From a bacterium 0.1xD8-71 (GTDB lineage Bacteria > Bacillota > Clostridia > Lachnospirales > Lachnospiraceae), in NCBI GenBank assembly GCA_003612405.1, contig RAYR01000016.1, positions 62,001-126,000 on the forward strand: DNA of 64,000 nucleotides. Reading direction: 5' to 3'. This document shows, in pieces, positions 29,984 through 38,571 of the stretch. A model generated the notes under the pieces. It was not told the DNA's origin. It did not search any database and saw only the letters and a program-made list of their open reading frames with translations. Numbering within the stretch: position 1 is the first letter of the stretch; each line of letters starts with the position of its first letter. The position numbers were made by a program, and so were the translations under genes.

Positions 29984-31753
29984 TTATTCAACATCCTGCA
30001 AGGCTGCAAAGTCTTCCTCTCCTGTACGGATTTTAACAACTTTATCCACATTATAGACAAAGATCTTGCCGTCTCCGATATGCCCTGTATAGAGCGCCTT
30101 CTTAGCAGCCTCCACTACAGACTCCACCGGAATCTTGCTGATTACCACTTCCACCTTTACCTTGGGAAGTAGCGTTGCATCTATCTCAACACCACGATAT
30201 CTGTCTCCTGCGCCCTTCTGGATGCCGCAGCCCATCACCTGCGTCACAGTCATACCGGTCACACCCAGATCGTTCATTGCCTTACGGAGTTTATCGTACC
30301 TGGAAAGCTTGGCAATAATCGCAACCTTATAGATACCTGTCGATGCTGCCATAGGCACCTGCGCAACCTTAACTGCCGCATCCTTAAGTACATCGGAAGC
30401 CTCATCATAATCTTCCACTCCAAGACTGGTGTTCTCATTCACCTCCATGGCCATGGTATTAGACACATCCATAATACTGAATCCGGAGTATGCGGATGCC
30501 AGTCCATGCTCCATGCTGTCCAGACCCACAATCTCTTCCTCCTGGGAAGCCCGAAGGCCAATCACCGCTTTGATAATCAGGAACACAATCGTAATGGTCA
30601 CTGCTGTCCATGCTGCTACGGAAGCAAACCCGATAAGCTGCAAGCCCAGAAGTTCAAAACCGCCTCCATAGAACATACCCACAAGTTCCTCTCCGGAAGC
30701 ATTGGCAATCGAGTATCCCGGCGCCGTATTGGTGGCAAAGAACCCTACGGAGATTGTCCCCCAGATACCGTTCATCATATGTACTGCCACAGCACCCACC
30801 GGATCATCCACGCGCAGTTTATAATCCAATAACCAGACACCGAACACCACCAGAAGACCTGCCACGGCACCAATCACGATGGCACCGAAAGCATCTGTTA
30901 CATCACAGGGCGCCGTGATTGCTACCAAACCTGCCAAAGATGCATTTAAGCACATGGACACATCCGGTTTGCCATACTTGATCCATGTAAAGATCATACA
31001 TACGACCGTTGCCACTGCGGGAGCAATCGTAGTGGTCACAAAGATGGATCCCAGCTGTTCCACGCTGGTTGCCGCCGCACCGTTAAATCCATACCAGCCA
31101 AGCCAGAGAATGAACACTCCCAAAGCACCGATTGGGAGATTATGCCCCGGGAAGGCATTGACCTTGGTAATCTTGCCGTCTTTGTCCCTGGTAAATTTAC
31201 CGATACGGGGACCTAAAATTTTAGCACCCACAAGTGCAGAAATGCCGCCCACCATATGAATGGCACAGGATCCTGCAAAATCGTGGAATCCTATCTGTGA
31301 TAACCAGCCGCCGCCCCAGATCCAGTGTGCCTCAATCGGATAGATCAGTGCCGATATCACTGCCGAATACACACAATAACTTAAGAATTTGGTTCTCTCC
31401 GCCATGGCACCGGATACAATTGTTGCCGTGGTGGCACAGAACACTAAATTAAATACAAAATTCGACCAGTCAAAACTCTCATATGCCGTAAAAATATCAA
31501 ATCCCGGCTTACCGATCAGTCCCATCAAGTCCTCTCCCAGCAGTAAACTGAAACCGATCAGAATGAACACTACTGTTCCGATGCAGAAATCCATCAGGTT
31601 CTTCATGATGATATTGCCTGCGTTCTTGGCTCTTGTAAACCCTGTCTCTACCATGGCGAACCCGGCCTGCATCCAGAACACCAACGCCGCACCAATCAGA
31701 AACCAGACGCCGAATATCTGTCCGTTCATGACTTCCATAATCTCTTTTGTCAT
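29984..31753 (-). CDS. amt: Ammonium transporter fused to a PII signalling domain
   Basis: 589 residues. Residues 1 to about 440 are a complete Amt channel with eleven hydrophobic segments. FWMQAGFAMVETGFTRAKN, VSGAMAERTKF, the twin-His pore residues in FPGHNLPIGALGVFILWLGW and VHMMNGIWGT are visible. A ~35-residue linker leads to a full PII domain (YKVAIIAKLSRYDKLRKAM, VTQVMGCGIQKG, RYRGVEIDATLLPKVKVEVV, GHIGDGKIFVYNV). The T-loop tyrosine that is uridylylated in E. coli GlnB (Tyr51) is Ile here, so control is presumably by ATP/ADP/2-oxoglutarate binding only. The fusion puts the gate regulator in cis. A strong promoter and a leader terminator lie upstream. Confidence 0.96.
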   Translation of the reverse strand: MTKEIMEVMNGQIFGVWFLIGAALVFWMQAGFAMVETGFTRAKNAGNIIMKNLMDFCIGTVVFILIGFSLLLGEDLMGLIGKPGFDIFTAYESFDWSNFVFNLVFCATTATIVSGAMAERTKFLSYCVYSAVISALIYPIEAHWIWGGGWLSQIGFHDFAGSCAIHMVGGISALVGAKILGPRIGKFTRDKDGKITKVNAFPGHNLPIGALGVFILWLGWYGFNGAAATSVEQLGSIFVTTTIAPAVATVVCMIFTWIKYGKPDVSMCLNASLAGLVAITAPCDVTDAFGAIVIGAVAGLLVVFGVWLLDYKLRVDDPVGAVAVHMMNGIWGTISVGFFATNTAPGYSIANASGEELVGMFYGGGFELLGLQLIGFASVAAWTAVTITIVFLIIKAVIGLRASQEEEIVGLDSMEHGLASAYSGFSIMDVSNTMAMEVNENTSLGVEDYDEASDVLKDAAVKVAQVPMAASTGIYKVAIIAKLSRYDKLRKAMNDLGVTGMTVTQVMGCGIQKGAGDRYRGVEIDATLLPKVKVEVVISKIPVESVVEAAKKALYTGHIGDGKIFVYNVDKVVKIRTGEEDFAALQDVE

Positions 31754-31839
31754 AATAATCCCTCCTCATTGTTTTTTCATGTATCCGCAGAGTTGAATGT
31801 ACCATATGACTCCTTTCCACCCGTTTCTGTCAATACACG

Positions 31840-31917
31840 AAAAAAGCGCCTTGAGTTTCCTCAAAGCGCCTTTGCTTTTATGTGTTGCATTGTAGCACCA
31901 TCATTTTATCATGTCAA
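31840..31917 (-). promoter_or_regulatory. Promoter and leader terminator (attenuator candidate) of amt
   Basis: Minus strand TTGACA (31917-31912), 17 bases, TACAAT (31894-31889): a near-consensus promoter. About 20 bases into the transcript GCGCTTTGAG (31869-31860), loop GAAA, CTCAAGGCGC (31855-31846), then TTTTTT (31845-31840): an intrinsic terminator about 85 bases before the amt ATG. The gene must be read by antitermination, or from a second weaker promoter at about 31831-31800 (TTGACA at 31832-31827 region, poor -10). Nitrogen genes in Clostridia are often controlled by ANTAR antiterminators. The dual-hairpin motif itself is not evident here. Confidence 0.65.
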
Positions 31918-31943
31918 GCATTATTTTTATGTCCATACAAATG

Positions 31944-32008
31944 TCTGTTTAAAGTCTGTTTAAAGTAAATAAAATAATTGACGCCTTGATTTTATTTCCC
32001 GTATAATA
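31944..32008 (+). promoter_or_regulatory. FIST-MCP promoter with tandem 11-bp repeats
   Basis: GTCTGTTTAAA occurs twice in tandem (31944-31954 and 31955-31965). TTGACG (31979-31984), 18-base spacer and TATAAT (32003-32008) follow. The repeats sit immediately upstream of the -35, a position suited to an activator. Confidence 0.65.
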
Positions 32009-32054
32009 AATTAGACAGAATTTGAACTATAGAAAGAAAAGGAGACGCAGCAGT

Positions 32055-33110
32055 ATGCAACAGTTTTTTGGAAAAAGCCCAGGCGGCAACCTTTCAGAAG
32101 CAGTCAAAGGCCTGCAAAACCCCAAATTTATCATGCTGTTTTCAAACAACAGTCAATTTGAAGTGCATGTAAAAGCTTTGGAAAAGCTGTACCCAAATGT
32201 GCCAAGCATTGGCTGTATCGGAATGGGTTACAGTACCGGCGTAATAGAAAACGGTGTCTGTGTAATCGCATTTTGCGGTGGAATCAGTGCAACGGCAAAC
32301 GTGCTGGAACAGGTATCTGTTATGCCCGTAAAATACATTCATCGTTTAGAAGAGGACATCCGGAAGATCAATGCCGCCCATAAGGATACGGTCTGTATTG
32401 ATTTTTGCAGCGGAAACGATGCGTGCGTATTAACCACCATAGATACCGCACTTAAACAAAACAAGATCTCACTGGTGGGCGGAACCGGGGATGCCGGAAA
32501 AGTTTCCGCCAACGGCAGAATCTATGAAGATTCGGTTGCCTATGCCCTCGTGAAAAATCATAACGGCCGTATAAAAACATACAAAGAGAATATTTACCGC
32601 CAGCTTGGCAATTACCGTTTTATCGCTTCCAATACGGACAGGGCAAACTACATAATCGGTTCCTTAAACGGCCGGCCGGCAAAACAGGTTTACGAAGAAA
32701 TACTTCATGTGACAGATAAAGAAATATTGACACAGACATTTCAGAATCCCTTTGGAAAGCTCAACGGCAACGATACCTGTATCATTTCCATCAAAGATGT
32801 AGCCGGCAACGCACTGGCATGTTTCCGGCAGGTGAATGACTCCGATGTCCTGATTCTTTTGCAGCTGGGAGATTATGAGGCTATTACAAGACAAACAATT
32901 GCAACTATCTGTCAGGAATTTCCCAAACGTTCTGCTGTCTTTTCGGTCAACTGCCTGTTCCGTTATAAGCTGTTTTCCGAAAGAAATTACATGCAGACCT
33001 ATCTTCACGAAATGTCCGCACTTGGCAGTCATGCCGGATTTGTTGGATATGGGGAACATTACAACAACCGTTTTGTCAATCAGTCCATGACTTGCGTGGT
33101 ATTTGAATAA
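32055..33110 (+). CDS. FIST-domain sensor protein
   Basis: A 351-residue soluble protein with FIST_N and FIST_C domains. Recognisable stretches are FSNNSQFEVHVKALEKLYPN, PSIGCIGMGYSTGVIENGV, LVGGTGDAGKVSANGRIYEDSV, and C-terminal GFVGYGEHYNN near the end. FIST domains are proposed small-ligand sensors in signal transduction. Start ATG 32055 is ten bases after GGAG; the earlier ATG 32022 lacks a ribosome site. It is followed 12 bases later by a soluble chemotaxis transducer. The sensor and the output module are thus separate polypeptides from one transcript. No signal peptide or transmembrane helix is visible. Confidence 0.88.
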   Translation: MQQFFGKSPGGNLSEAVKGLQNPKFIMLFSNNSQFEVHVKALEKLYPNVPSIGCIGMGYSTGVIENGVCVIAFCGGISATANVLEQVSVMPVKYIHRLEEDIRKINAAHKDTVCIDFCSGNDACVLTTIDTALKQNKISLVGGTGDAGKVSANGRIYEDSVAYALVKNHNGRIKTYKENIYRQLGNYRFIASNTDRANYIIGSLNGRPAKQVYEEILHVTDKEILTQTFQNPFGKLNGNDTCIISIKDVAGNALACFRQVNDSDVLILLQLGDYEAITRQTIATICQEFPKRSAVFSVNCLFRYKLFSERNYMQTYLHEMSALGSHAGFVGYGEHYNNRFVNQSMTCVVFE

Positions 33111-33122
33111 AGGAGGAAGATT

Positions 33123-34061
33123 ATGTCGTTTTCAAAGAAGAAGTCAGGGCAGATACAGCATAATGAAAAAAGTCTTTATCCGGTACTGTACGTGACAGAT
33201 CATTTAAAGGATTATAAAGATGCATTGATTCAGAAAGAAGTGGAATCACTCTGGGAGCTGAGTCTGGTCAATAATTCTTTCACCAGTGTGTTACAAAAAG
33301 CGGATAACTTTCAGGAACAGCTGATGGACTTTGGACAGTCCTTTTCCAGCATCAACAATACGGCAGAACAGTTTTCTGAAGTGAGAGAATCCATTGCACA
33401 GACTGTTTCAACAACCCAGGACAAAGTAAACGATCTGAAAGATACTTCCATGGCAATTGAACAGTCTTATGTTGAAATGGAACATACCTTTGAATACCTT
33501 CAGACAGCCGTGACCAGTATCTGCAAATGCATCAATAAAATTGTATCAATTGCAGACGAAACCAACATTCTTGCCATCAATGCGTCCATAGAAGCTTCCC
33601 GGGCCGGCGAGAGCGGCAAAGGCTTCGCTGTGGTTGCCTCAAAGGTAAAAGAACTGGCGGAAGAGATCAAGTCTCTCGCCAATGAAGCCGAAGCCGATAT
33701 TCACAATGTGGAATCCGGCACAAATCAGCTGAATAAGAGCATTTCCGAGTCAGCTGAGAAACTTGGGCAGGGTACAGGCATTGTAAACGCTACCTATGAT
33801 TCTTTCCAGGAAATTACACATGCAGCCAACGGTGCTTCCACGGTGCAGACGGAGATTTCAACCGTAATCGGATCCTCTCAGGACAGATTACAGACACTCT
33901 GCCAGTTTTTTGATGAGATAAAGCAGCAGTATCAGGAAGTTGTCAAACATATCAACCATGCCAGCAGCCTCGGCACCACCAAGAGTGCCATGTTTGAGGA
34001 CATCGACAATATGCTGTCCCAGATTCCGCCGATTATCAAGGATACCAATCCGCAATTATAA
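33123..34061 (+). CDS. Soluble methyl-accepting chemotaxis-type transducer
   Basis: A 312-residue cytoplasmic MCP-like protein without membrane helices or a recognisable sensor domain. After ~50 residues it is coiled coil throughout. The kinase-control hairpin tip is IADETNILAINASIEASRAG followed by GKGFAVVASKVKELAEE, close to the canonical E-x-Q-R region of MCPs. It probably relays the FIST protein's signal to a CheA/CheW array or another coiled-coil partner, by context only. No che or flagellar genes are present in the window. GGAGGA lies six bases before the ATG. Confidence 0.9.
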   Translation: MSFSKKKSGQIQHNEKSLYPVLYVTDHLKDYKDALIQKEVESLWELSLVNNSFTSVLQKADNFQEQLMDFGQSFSSINNTAEQFSEVRESIAQTVSTTQDKVNDLKDTSMAIEQSYVEMEHTFEYLQTAVTSICKCINKIVSIADETNILAINASIEASRAGESGKGFAVVASKVKELAEEIKSLANEAEADIHNVESGTNQLNKSISESAEKLGQGTGIVNATYDSFQEITHAANGASTVQTEISTVIGSSQDRLQTLCQFFDEIKQQYQEVVKHINHASSLGTTKSAMFEDIDNMLSQIPPIIKDTNPQL

Positions 34062-34069
34062 ACATCATC

Positions 34070-34103
34070 AAAATAAAACCCTGCTTTTGCAGGGTTTTAT
34101 TTT
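34070..34103. terminator. Strong bidirectional terminator
   Basis: AAAATAAAACCCTGC (34070-34084) and GCAGGGTTTTATTTT (34089-34103) form a 15-bp stem with a TTTT loop between the convergent MCP and EamA genes. T-tracts lie on both sides. Confidence 0.85.
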
Positions 34104-34116
34104 GTACTATATCATT

Positions 34117-35043
34117 TCAATGTTTCCGCCAGTCGCCCGGACTCATCTGCGCAAAAATCACCGCGCCAAACACCAGGACACATCCTAAAATTTCCCGCCC
34201 GGTCATGGTCTCATGAAGAATCAGCATACCCGCCAGCACGGAAAAGACGGATTCCAGACTCATCAGCAAAGAGGCAATCGCAGGATTGATACCGTTCTGC
34301 CCGATAATCTGCAAGGTATAACCCACCCCGCAGGACATAATTCCTGCATACAGAAGCGGAATCCACACTTCCCATCCCCCGAACATCTGCATCCATCCCT
34401 GCAAGCCGCCCGGAGCCCGTATCACTTCTACCCCTATCATCGGCACCAGTCCCAGCACACCGCAGATCAGGAACTGAATACAGGACATACGCACACCGTC
34501 CACCAGCGGCGAGAAATAATCTATCACCATGATGTGCACAGAAAAACAGACAGCGCACAACAACACCAGAACATCACTTACATAAAAAGAAAATCCCTCT
34601 GTCAGGCACAAAAAATAAAGACCCACAACTGCCGTGAGAATACCCACCCAGACATTCCAATGGCATTTTTTCCCGACGAAGATTCCCAATACCGGCACCA
34701 GAAGTATATAACATGCCGTCAGAAATCCTGCTTTACCGGCCGTTGTGCCATAATACATTCCCATCTGCTGAAACGTACTTGCCACAAAGAGCACCGCCCC
34801 GCACAGGATGCCTCCTATCCAAAGCCTGCGCTTATCCTGTTGTGTCTGCGGCTTATGATTTTCCGTACGGCCATCCAAAAAACGTATGACCGGCAAAAGT
34901 ACCACTGCCCCCATAAGGGAGCGGATACAATTGAATGTATACGGCCCGGCTGTGGCTCCGCCCTGTCTTTGAGCCACAAAGGCAACTCCCCAGACAAGGG
35001 CTGTCAGAATGAGGCATAGCGAGTTTCGGAGTTCTTTTGTCAT
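34117..35043 (-). CDS. EamA/DMT-family transporter
   Basis: A 308-residue membrane protein of the drug/metabolite transporter superfamily with ten hydrophobic segments in two EamA repeats (LTALVWGVAFVAQRQG in the first, YAGIMSCGVGYTLQIIGQN and SLLMSLESVFSVLAGMLILHE in the second). Members export or import small metabolites such as amino acids or nucleosides; the substrate cannot be deduced. It ends within 15 bases of the shared terminator and appears monocistronic. Confidence 0.9.
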   Translation of the reverse strand: MTKELRNSLCLILTALVWGVAFVAQRQGGATAGPYTFNCIRSLMGAVVLLPVIRFLDGRTENHKPQTQQDKRRLWIGGILCGAVLFVASTFQQMGMYYGTTAGKAGFLTACYILLVPVLGIFVGKKCHWNVWVGILTAVVGLYFLCLTEGFSFYVSDVLVLLCAVCFSVHIMVIDYFSPLVDGVRMSCIQFLICGVLGLVPMIGVEVIRAPGGLQGWMQMFGGWEVWIPLLYAGIMSCGVGYTLQIIGQNGINPAIASLLMSLESVFSVLAGMLILHETMTGREILGCVLVFGAVIFAQMSPGDWRKH

Positions 35044-35211
35044 AAGGATACCTTTCTGTCCAGATAATTAACTGCGATTATTAATTATAGCCATTTCGCC
35101 GTTACTTGTAAAGCACAGGGATTACAGACATCGGTATGAATTGTATTTTTCAAGGTACAGATTGCATTTTTGAGGGTATCCTTTGCTGATTCGTCCCCAT
35201 ATTGTGCATGT

Positions 35212-35217
35212 TATAAT
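35212..35217 (+). promoter_or_regulatory. Extended -10 of the PP2C phosphatase gene
   Basis: ATGTTATAAT: TG plus TATAAT at 35212-35217. A start codon at 35218 would lie inside the promoter, which supports the downstream TTG start at 35251. Confidence 0.5.
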
Positions 35218-35250
35218 ATGTTTTACAAAAGCCAGCTGAGAGGTACTATC

Positions 35251-36669
35251 TTGAGAAAAAATACAGAAAGAAAACTGAATCCCACTAATACAGATTCCGA
35301 ATGGAACGCCATCCTGGAAAATGAAGCAGAAGCCAATCAATATGCAGCGAAATGCCTTGCCGTATGTGCCGGTGTGGGAGCCCTGGCATGGCTCTTTAAT
35401 ATTCTGGGGATTTTTATTATTCCGGCTAAGATCATGAACATCGGCATGCCTTTTACGATTCTGTTCTTTTTGCTGCCGTCTTTGCTTTGCAAAGTGACAA
35501 AAGGCACCCCTCTCTGGGTGAAATACGTCATTGTCATCTCCGGCATTATCAGCATTTTCATTTTATCAAGCGCCATGCCCAAACACGGTGTTCTGGCCTG
35601 GGCAGTACCTCTTGCATTGAGTTGTCATTATTATTCCAAAAAACTTACCAGCCTGACCCTCATATCCTCCTGGATTCTTTTTTCCGCCTCGATTTATCTT
35701 GGGATGTACATAGGGGAAGGGGATCTGAATCTGCTGGTTACAGAGCCTGTCATAGAAAACAGGATCATCACAGGCAAGATGCTCTATGATGCATCTTTAT
35801 TCTTTGTGCTTCCACGGGCCCTGATCCTTCTCGGACTATCTTCCATATGTACCACGGTAGCCGGGCGGACCAGGCGGCTTTTGGAAAAACAGATTAAGGA
35901 CAGCGAGGAAAGACAGCGCATCTCCACAGAACTGGATGTTGCCACCCGGATCCAGGCAGATATGCTGCCCTGTATTTTCCCTGCTTTCCCGGAACATTCC
36001 GAGTTTGATATCTTTGCGTCCATGAATCCGGCCAAAGAAGTAGGCGGCGACTTCTACGATTTCTTTATGGTAGATGAGACCCATCTTGCCCTTGTAATAG
36101 CTGATGTGTCCGGAAAAGGCGTCCCTGCCGCACTCTTTATGGTAATCGGCAAGACGCTGATCAAGGACCACACAAAACCCAATGTGGATTTAGGGGATGT
36201 GTTCTCAGAAGTCAATGACCTGCTGTGTGAATCAAACAGCGAAGGATTATTCATTACTGCGTTTGAGGGTGTGCTGAATCTCGTGACCGGTGAATTTCGT
36301 TTCGTCAATGCAGGACATGAAATGCCCTTTATCGCAAAATCAGGCGGCCCCTATGAGGCATACAAACTCCATGCCGGATTCGTGCTCGCGGGCATGGAGA
36401 ATATGAAATATCAAAGCGGCAGTATCCAGCTTTCACCGGGAGATAAGATTTTCCAATATACAGACGGCGTAACAGAAGCTACCAATGCTGCCCAGGAACT
36501 CTACGGCATGCAGCGGCTCTCAGATATCCTTGTAAAAAATACCAATAAAAAACCTGCGGAACTTCTCCCTGCCGTAAAAGCTGATATTGATGCTTTCGTG
36601 GGAGAGGCCCCGCAGTTTGATGACATCACAATGCTCTGCGTGGAATATCTGAAAACCATGGACGTCTGA
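35251..36669 (+). CDS. Membrane-bound SpoIIE/RsbU-type PP2C phosphatase
   Basis: About 472 residues. The N-terminal half has roughly six transmembrane helices (for example VCAGVGALAWLFNILGIFII and FTILFFLLPSLLC), then a coiled linker (EERQRISTELDVATRIQ). The PPM phosphatase domain has EVGGDFYDFF, ADVSGKGVPAALFM, FRFVNAGHEMPF, YTDGVTEATNAA and FDDITMLCVEYL, with the metal-binding aspartates. Such phosphatases dephosphorylate STAS anti-anti-sigma factors. Both partners lie immediately downstream on the opposite strand. TTG 35251 is taken as start because GAGAGG precedes it and the upstream ATG falls in the promoter. Confidence 0.92.
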   Translation: MRKNTERKLNPTNTDSEWNAILENEAEANQYAAKCLAVCAGVGALAWLFNILGIFIIPAKIMNIGMPFTILFFLLPSLLCKVTKGTPLWVKYVIVISGIISIFILSSAMPKHGVLAWAVPLALSCHYYSKKLTSLTLISSWILFSASIYLGMYIGEGDLNLLVTEPVIENRIITGKMLYDASLFFVLPRALILLGLSSICTTVAGRTRRLLEKQIKDSEERQRISTELDVATRIQADMLPCIFPAFPEHSEFDIFASMNPAKEVGGDFYDFFMVDETHLALVIADVSGKGVPAALFMVIGKTLIKDHTKPNVDLGDVFSEVNDLLCESNSEGLFITAFEGVLNLVTGEFRFVNAGHEMPFIAKSGGPYEAYKLHAGFVLAGMENMKYQSGSIQLSPGDKIFQYTDGVTEATNAAQELYGMQRLSDILVKNTNKKPAELLPAVKADIDAFVGEAPQFDDITMLCVEYLKTMDV

Positions 36670-36739
36670 ATCAGATATTATTCCAGCTGATCGCACCGTC
36701 CGCAGCAGCATTTTGGTCTCCTCCTTTTTTCTTCAGTAA

Positions 36740-37736
36740 TTATATGGCCTTATCCTCGTCGAATTCATCTTCCAGTGCAGTCAGTACATTCTTAATACAT
36801 GCATGCATGGACGGCTCCAGCGGACTGTCTATCCACTTCTTCAACAATTCTATTGCCCTGTCAGTCTCAAAATCCTCCAGAAGTACAGACACCTCTGCCA
36901 GATCACCCTCCGACAGCACCAGTACATCGCTTCCATCACTACTGACAGCGCTGTATTTATCAAGCTGTTTTCCCCCATAGGTATTGATAAATTCCTGAAA
37001 CCCGTCCAGTGTGTTTTCCCAGATGAAAAGCAGTTCCTGCCAATGTTTCTTCACATATTCCAAATTACCTGCCTTGCTCTGTTCTTCATGTGCAAATGCC
37101 ATGTCCGCAAGCTGATCTGCACCCAGCGTTCTTGCATTTCCTTTCAGACCATGTACCTGAATCGCATAGTCCTTCATATTTTTCCTGCCAGAAATTGATA
37201 TACAGTGTCCTGTTTCACCCGGTCTTTGACAAACATCCTCACAAGATCCAGATACATTTCCATATCCTTCTTTGCATGCAGCAGTCCGTTTTCTATGGAA
37301 ATACCATACTGGAGATGCTGCTTATCCGTACATTCCCTGAGAATCATCTCATTCATGCCAAGCACCGCATTGATAGGGATTCTGATCTCGTGGGACATAT
37401 TGGAGAGAAACAGGCTCTTGGCCTCATTGGCCCTGACCGCTTCATCCTTTGCCTTCTCATATTCCCCGCAAGCATATAATCCACCGGCATATTACTTACC
37501 TTTTCTTTTTCGTAAATGGTATCCAGAATTACCTCATTAAAGGCATCTGTGCCCTCCCTGATAAGGAATACATTGATAAAAGAATTGCCGATATCTTCCT
37601 ATGTCAGACCAAGCATCCGTTCCGCTGCCGGATTCAGCATGGTAATCTTTCCATTCATACTGATCACCATGGCCCCCTCCAGCATATTGGTCACAATTTC
37701 CCTGTATAGTCCCTTATGATCTTTCTGTTCCAGCAT
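36740..37736 (-). pseudogene. Wrecked PAS-hybrid histidine kinase with surviving HPt domain
   Basis: From ATG 37736 (AAGGAG upstream, overlapping the HATPase stop) a PAS domain reads NMLEGAMVISMNGKITMLNP and AAERMLGLT. It then meets a TAG at 37601-37599 and continues in frame as EDIGNSFINVF. A deletion or frameshift near 37480 leads to AKDEAVRANEAKSLFLSN and the phosphoacceptor box MSHEIRIPINAVLGMNEM. Almost all of the HisKA, HATPase and receiver domains are then missing, and the sequence jumps to an HPt domain. A further one-base slip at 37174-37177 precedes MKDYAIQVHGLKGNARTLGA (phosphoacceptor His). The 145-residue HPt part (36740-37177) has its own AGGA-preceded ATG and might still be made. 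Confidence 0.85.
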
Positions 37737-37741
37737 GTGTG

Positions 37742-38149
37742 CTATAACTCCTTGCGTATTTTCAGAATGTTTCGCCCATCCTTATACTCATAAGTAATCT
37801 CATTCATGTTTTTCTTGACAATATAGATACCTAATCCGCCTATTTCCCTCTCTTCGACGGACAACGTCACATCCGGATCAGCCTTGGCAAGAGGATCATA
37901 CGGCACACCCTGGTCAATAAAGGTTATCACCACAGAAAGCGGTTCTTCTATCACCTCTACCCGCACCGTTGCCGGCCCGGTCCCGGGATGATATGCATAG
38001 TGCACAATATTGCTGAACAATTCATCAATGGCTATATCTATCTGCATCTGTGCCTTCACCGGGCAATCAAACTGTTCAAGCTGCCCATCCACAAACTCTG
38101 TAATGACAGGAATACTTTCCAGCGTTGCTTCAACTGTTACCTCTTTCAT
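37742..38149 (-). CDS. RsbW-like anti-sigma factor / serine kinase (HATPase)
   Basis: A 135-residue GHKL ATPase of the RsbW/SpoIIAB type. N-box IDIAIDELFSNIVHYAYHPG, G1 box VITFIDQGVPYDPLAK and G2 box REIGGLGIYIVKKNMNE are present. Such proteins bind a sigma factor or another target and are switched by phosphorylating a STAS antagonist. The antagonist gene lies 13 bases upstream in the same transcript. No sigma factor gene is linked, so the output may be non-transcriptional. Its stop overlaps the ribosome site of the kinase pseudogene. Confidence 0.92.
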   Translation of the reverse strand: MKEVTVEATLESIPVITEFVDGQLEQFDCPVKAQMQIDIAIDELFSNIVHYAYHPGTGPATVRVEVIEEPLSVVITFIDQGVPYDPLAKADPDVTLSVEEREIGGLGIYIVKKNMNEITYEYKDGRNILKIRKEL

Positions 38150-38162
38150 ACACGCTCCTTAC

Positions 38163-38465
38163 TTATTCTATATTCAGAATATCCAAAAATCCCGTCACCT
38201 CAAAGACTTCATATATTGTCTCATTGACATGGCATATCAGCATTTTTCCACTGCCTTTTTTCATAAACGCCTTATGCGCAGATAAAAGCACGCGCAGGCC
38301 CGCCGAAGAAAGATATTCCAGCTCCTCAAAATCCAGAATCAGCTGCTCTGCCTTCTCAAGAACGGCATTGATCTGTATCTCCAACTGCGGCGCCGTAGTG
38401 GTATCGAGTCTCCCGACAGGCTTAATCGTAATTTCATTCCCATTTTCTTTCGTTTCAACAGTCAT
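38163..38465 (-). CDS. STAS-domain anti-anti-sigma factor (SpoIIAA/RsbV type)
   Basis: A 100-residue single STAS domain. The characteristic phosphorylation loop is DFEELEYLSSAGLRVLLSAH, with the conserved Ser in SSAGLR, the site phosphorylated by the partner HATPase kinase and dephosphorylated by a PP2C phosphatase. Both enzymes are encoded next to it, giving a complete switch set. The N-terminus contains KPVGRLDTTTAP, the usual first strand and turn. GGAGGGG lies upstream of the ATG. First gene of the minus-strand operon. Confidence 0.93.
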   Translation of the reverse strand: MTVETKENGNEITIKPVGRLDTTTAPQLEIQINAVLEKAEQLILDFEELEYLSSAGLRVLLSAHKAFMKKGSGKMLICHVNETIYEVFEVTGFLDILNIE

Positions 38466-38571
38466 TATGTGCCCCTCCTTATAAATTACTTCTGCCTATA
38501 ATGTAGCAAAAAAAGAGCTTTCTGGGGGATCTGCGGTATACATCGTAGTTTTTATGGTATACTTTGCAGGT

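Noticed and set aside
35170..35250. N-terminal extension of the PP2C phosphatase from an earlier start
   Set aside because: The region contains the TGTTATAAT promoter element, and the ATG at 35218 lacks a ribosome site.
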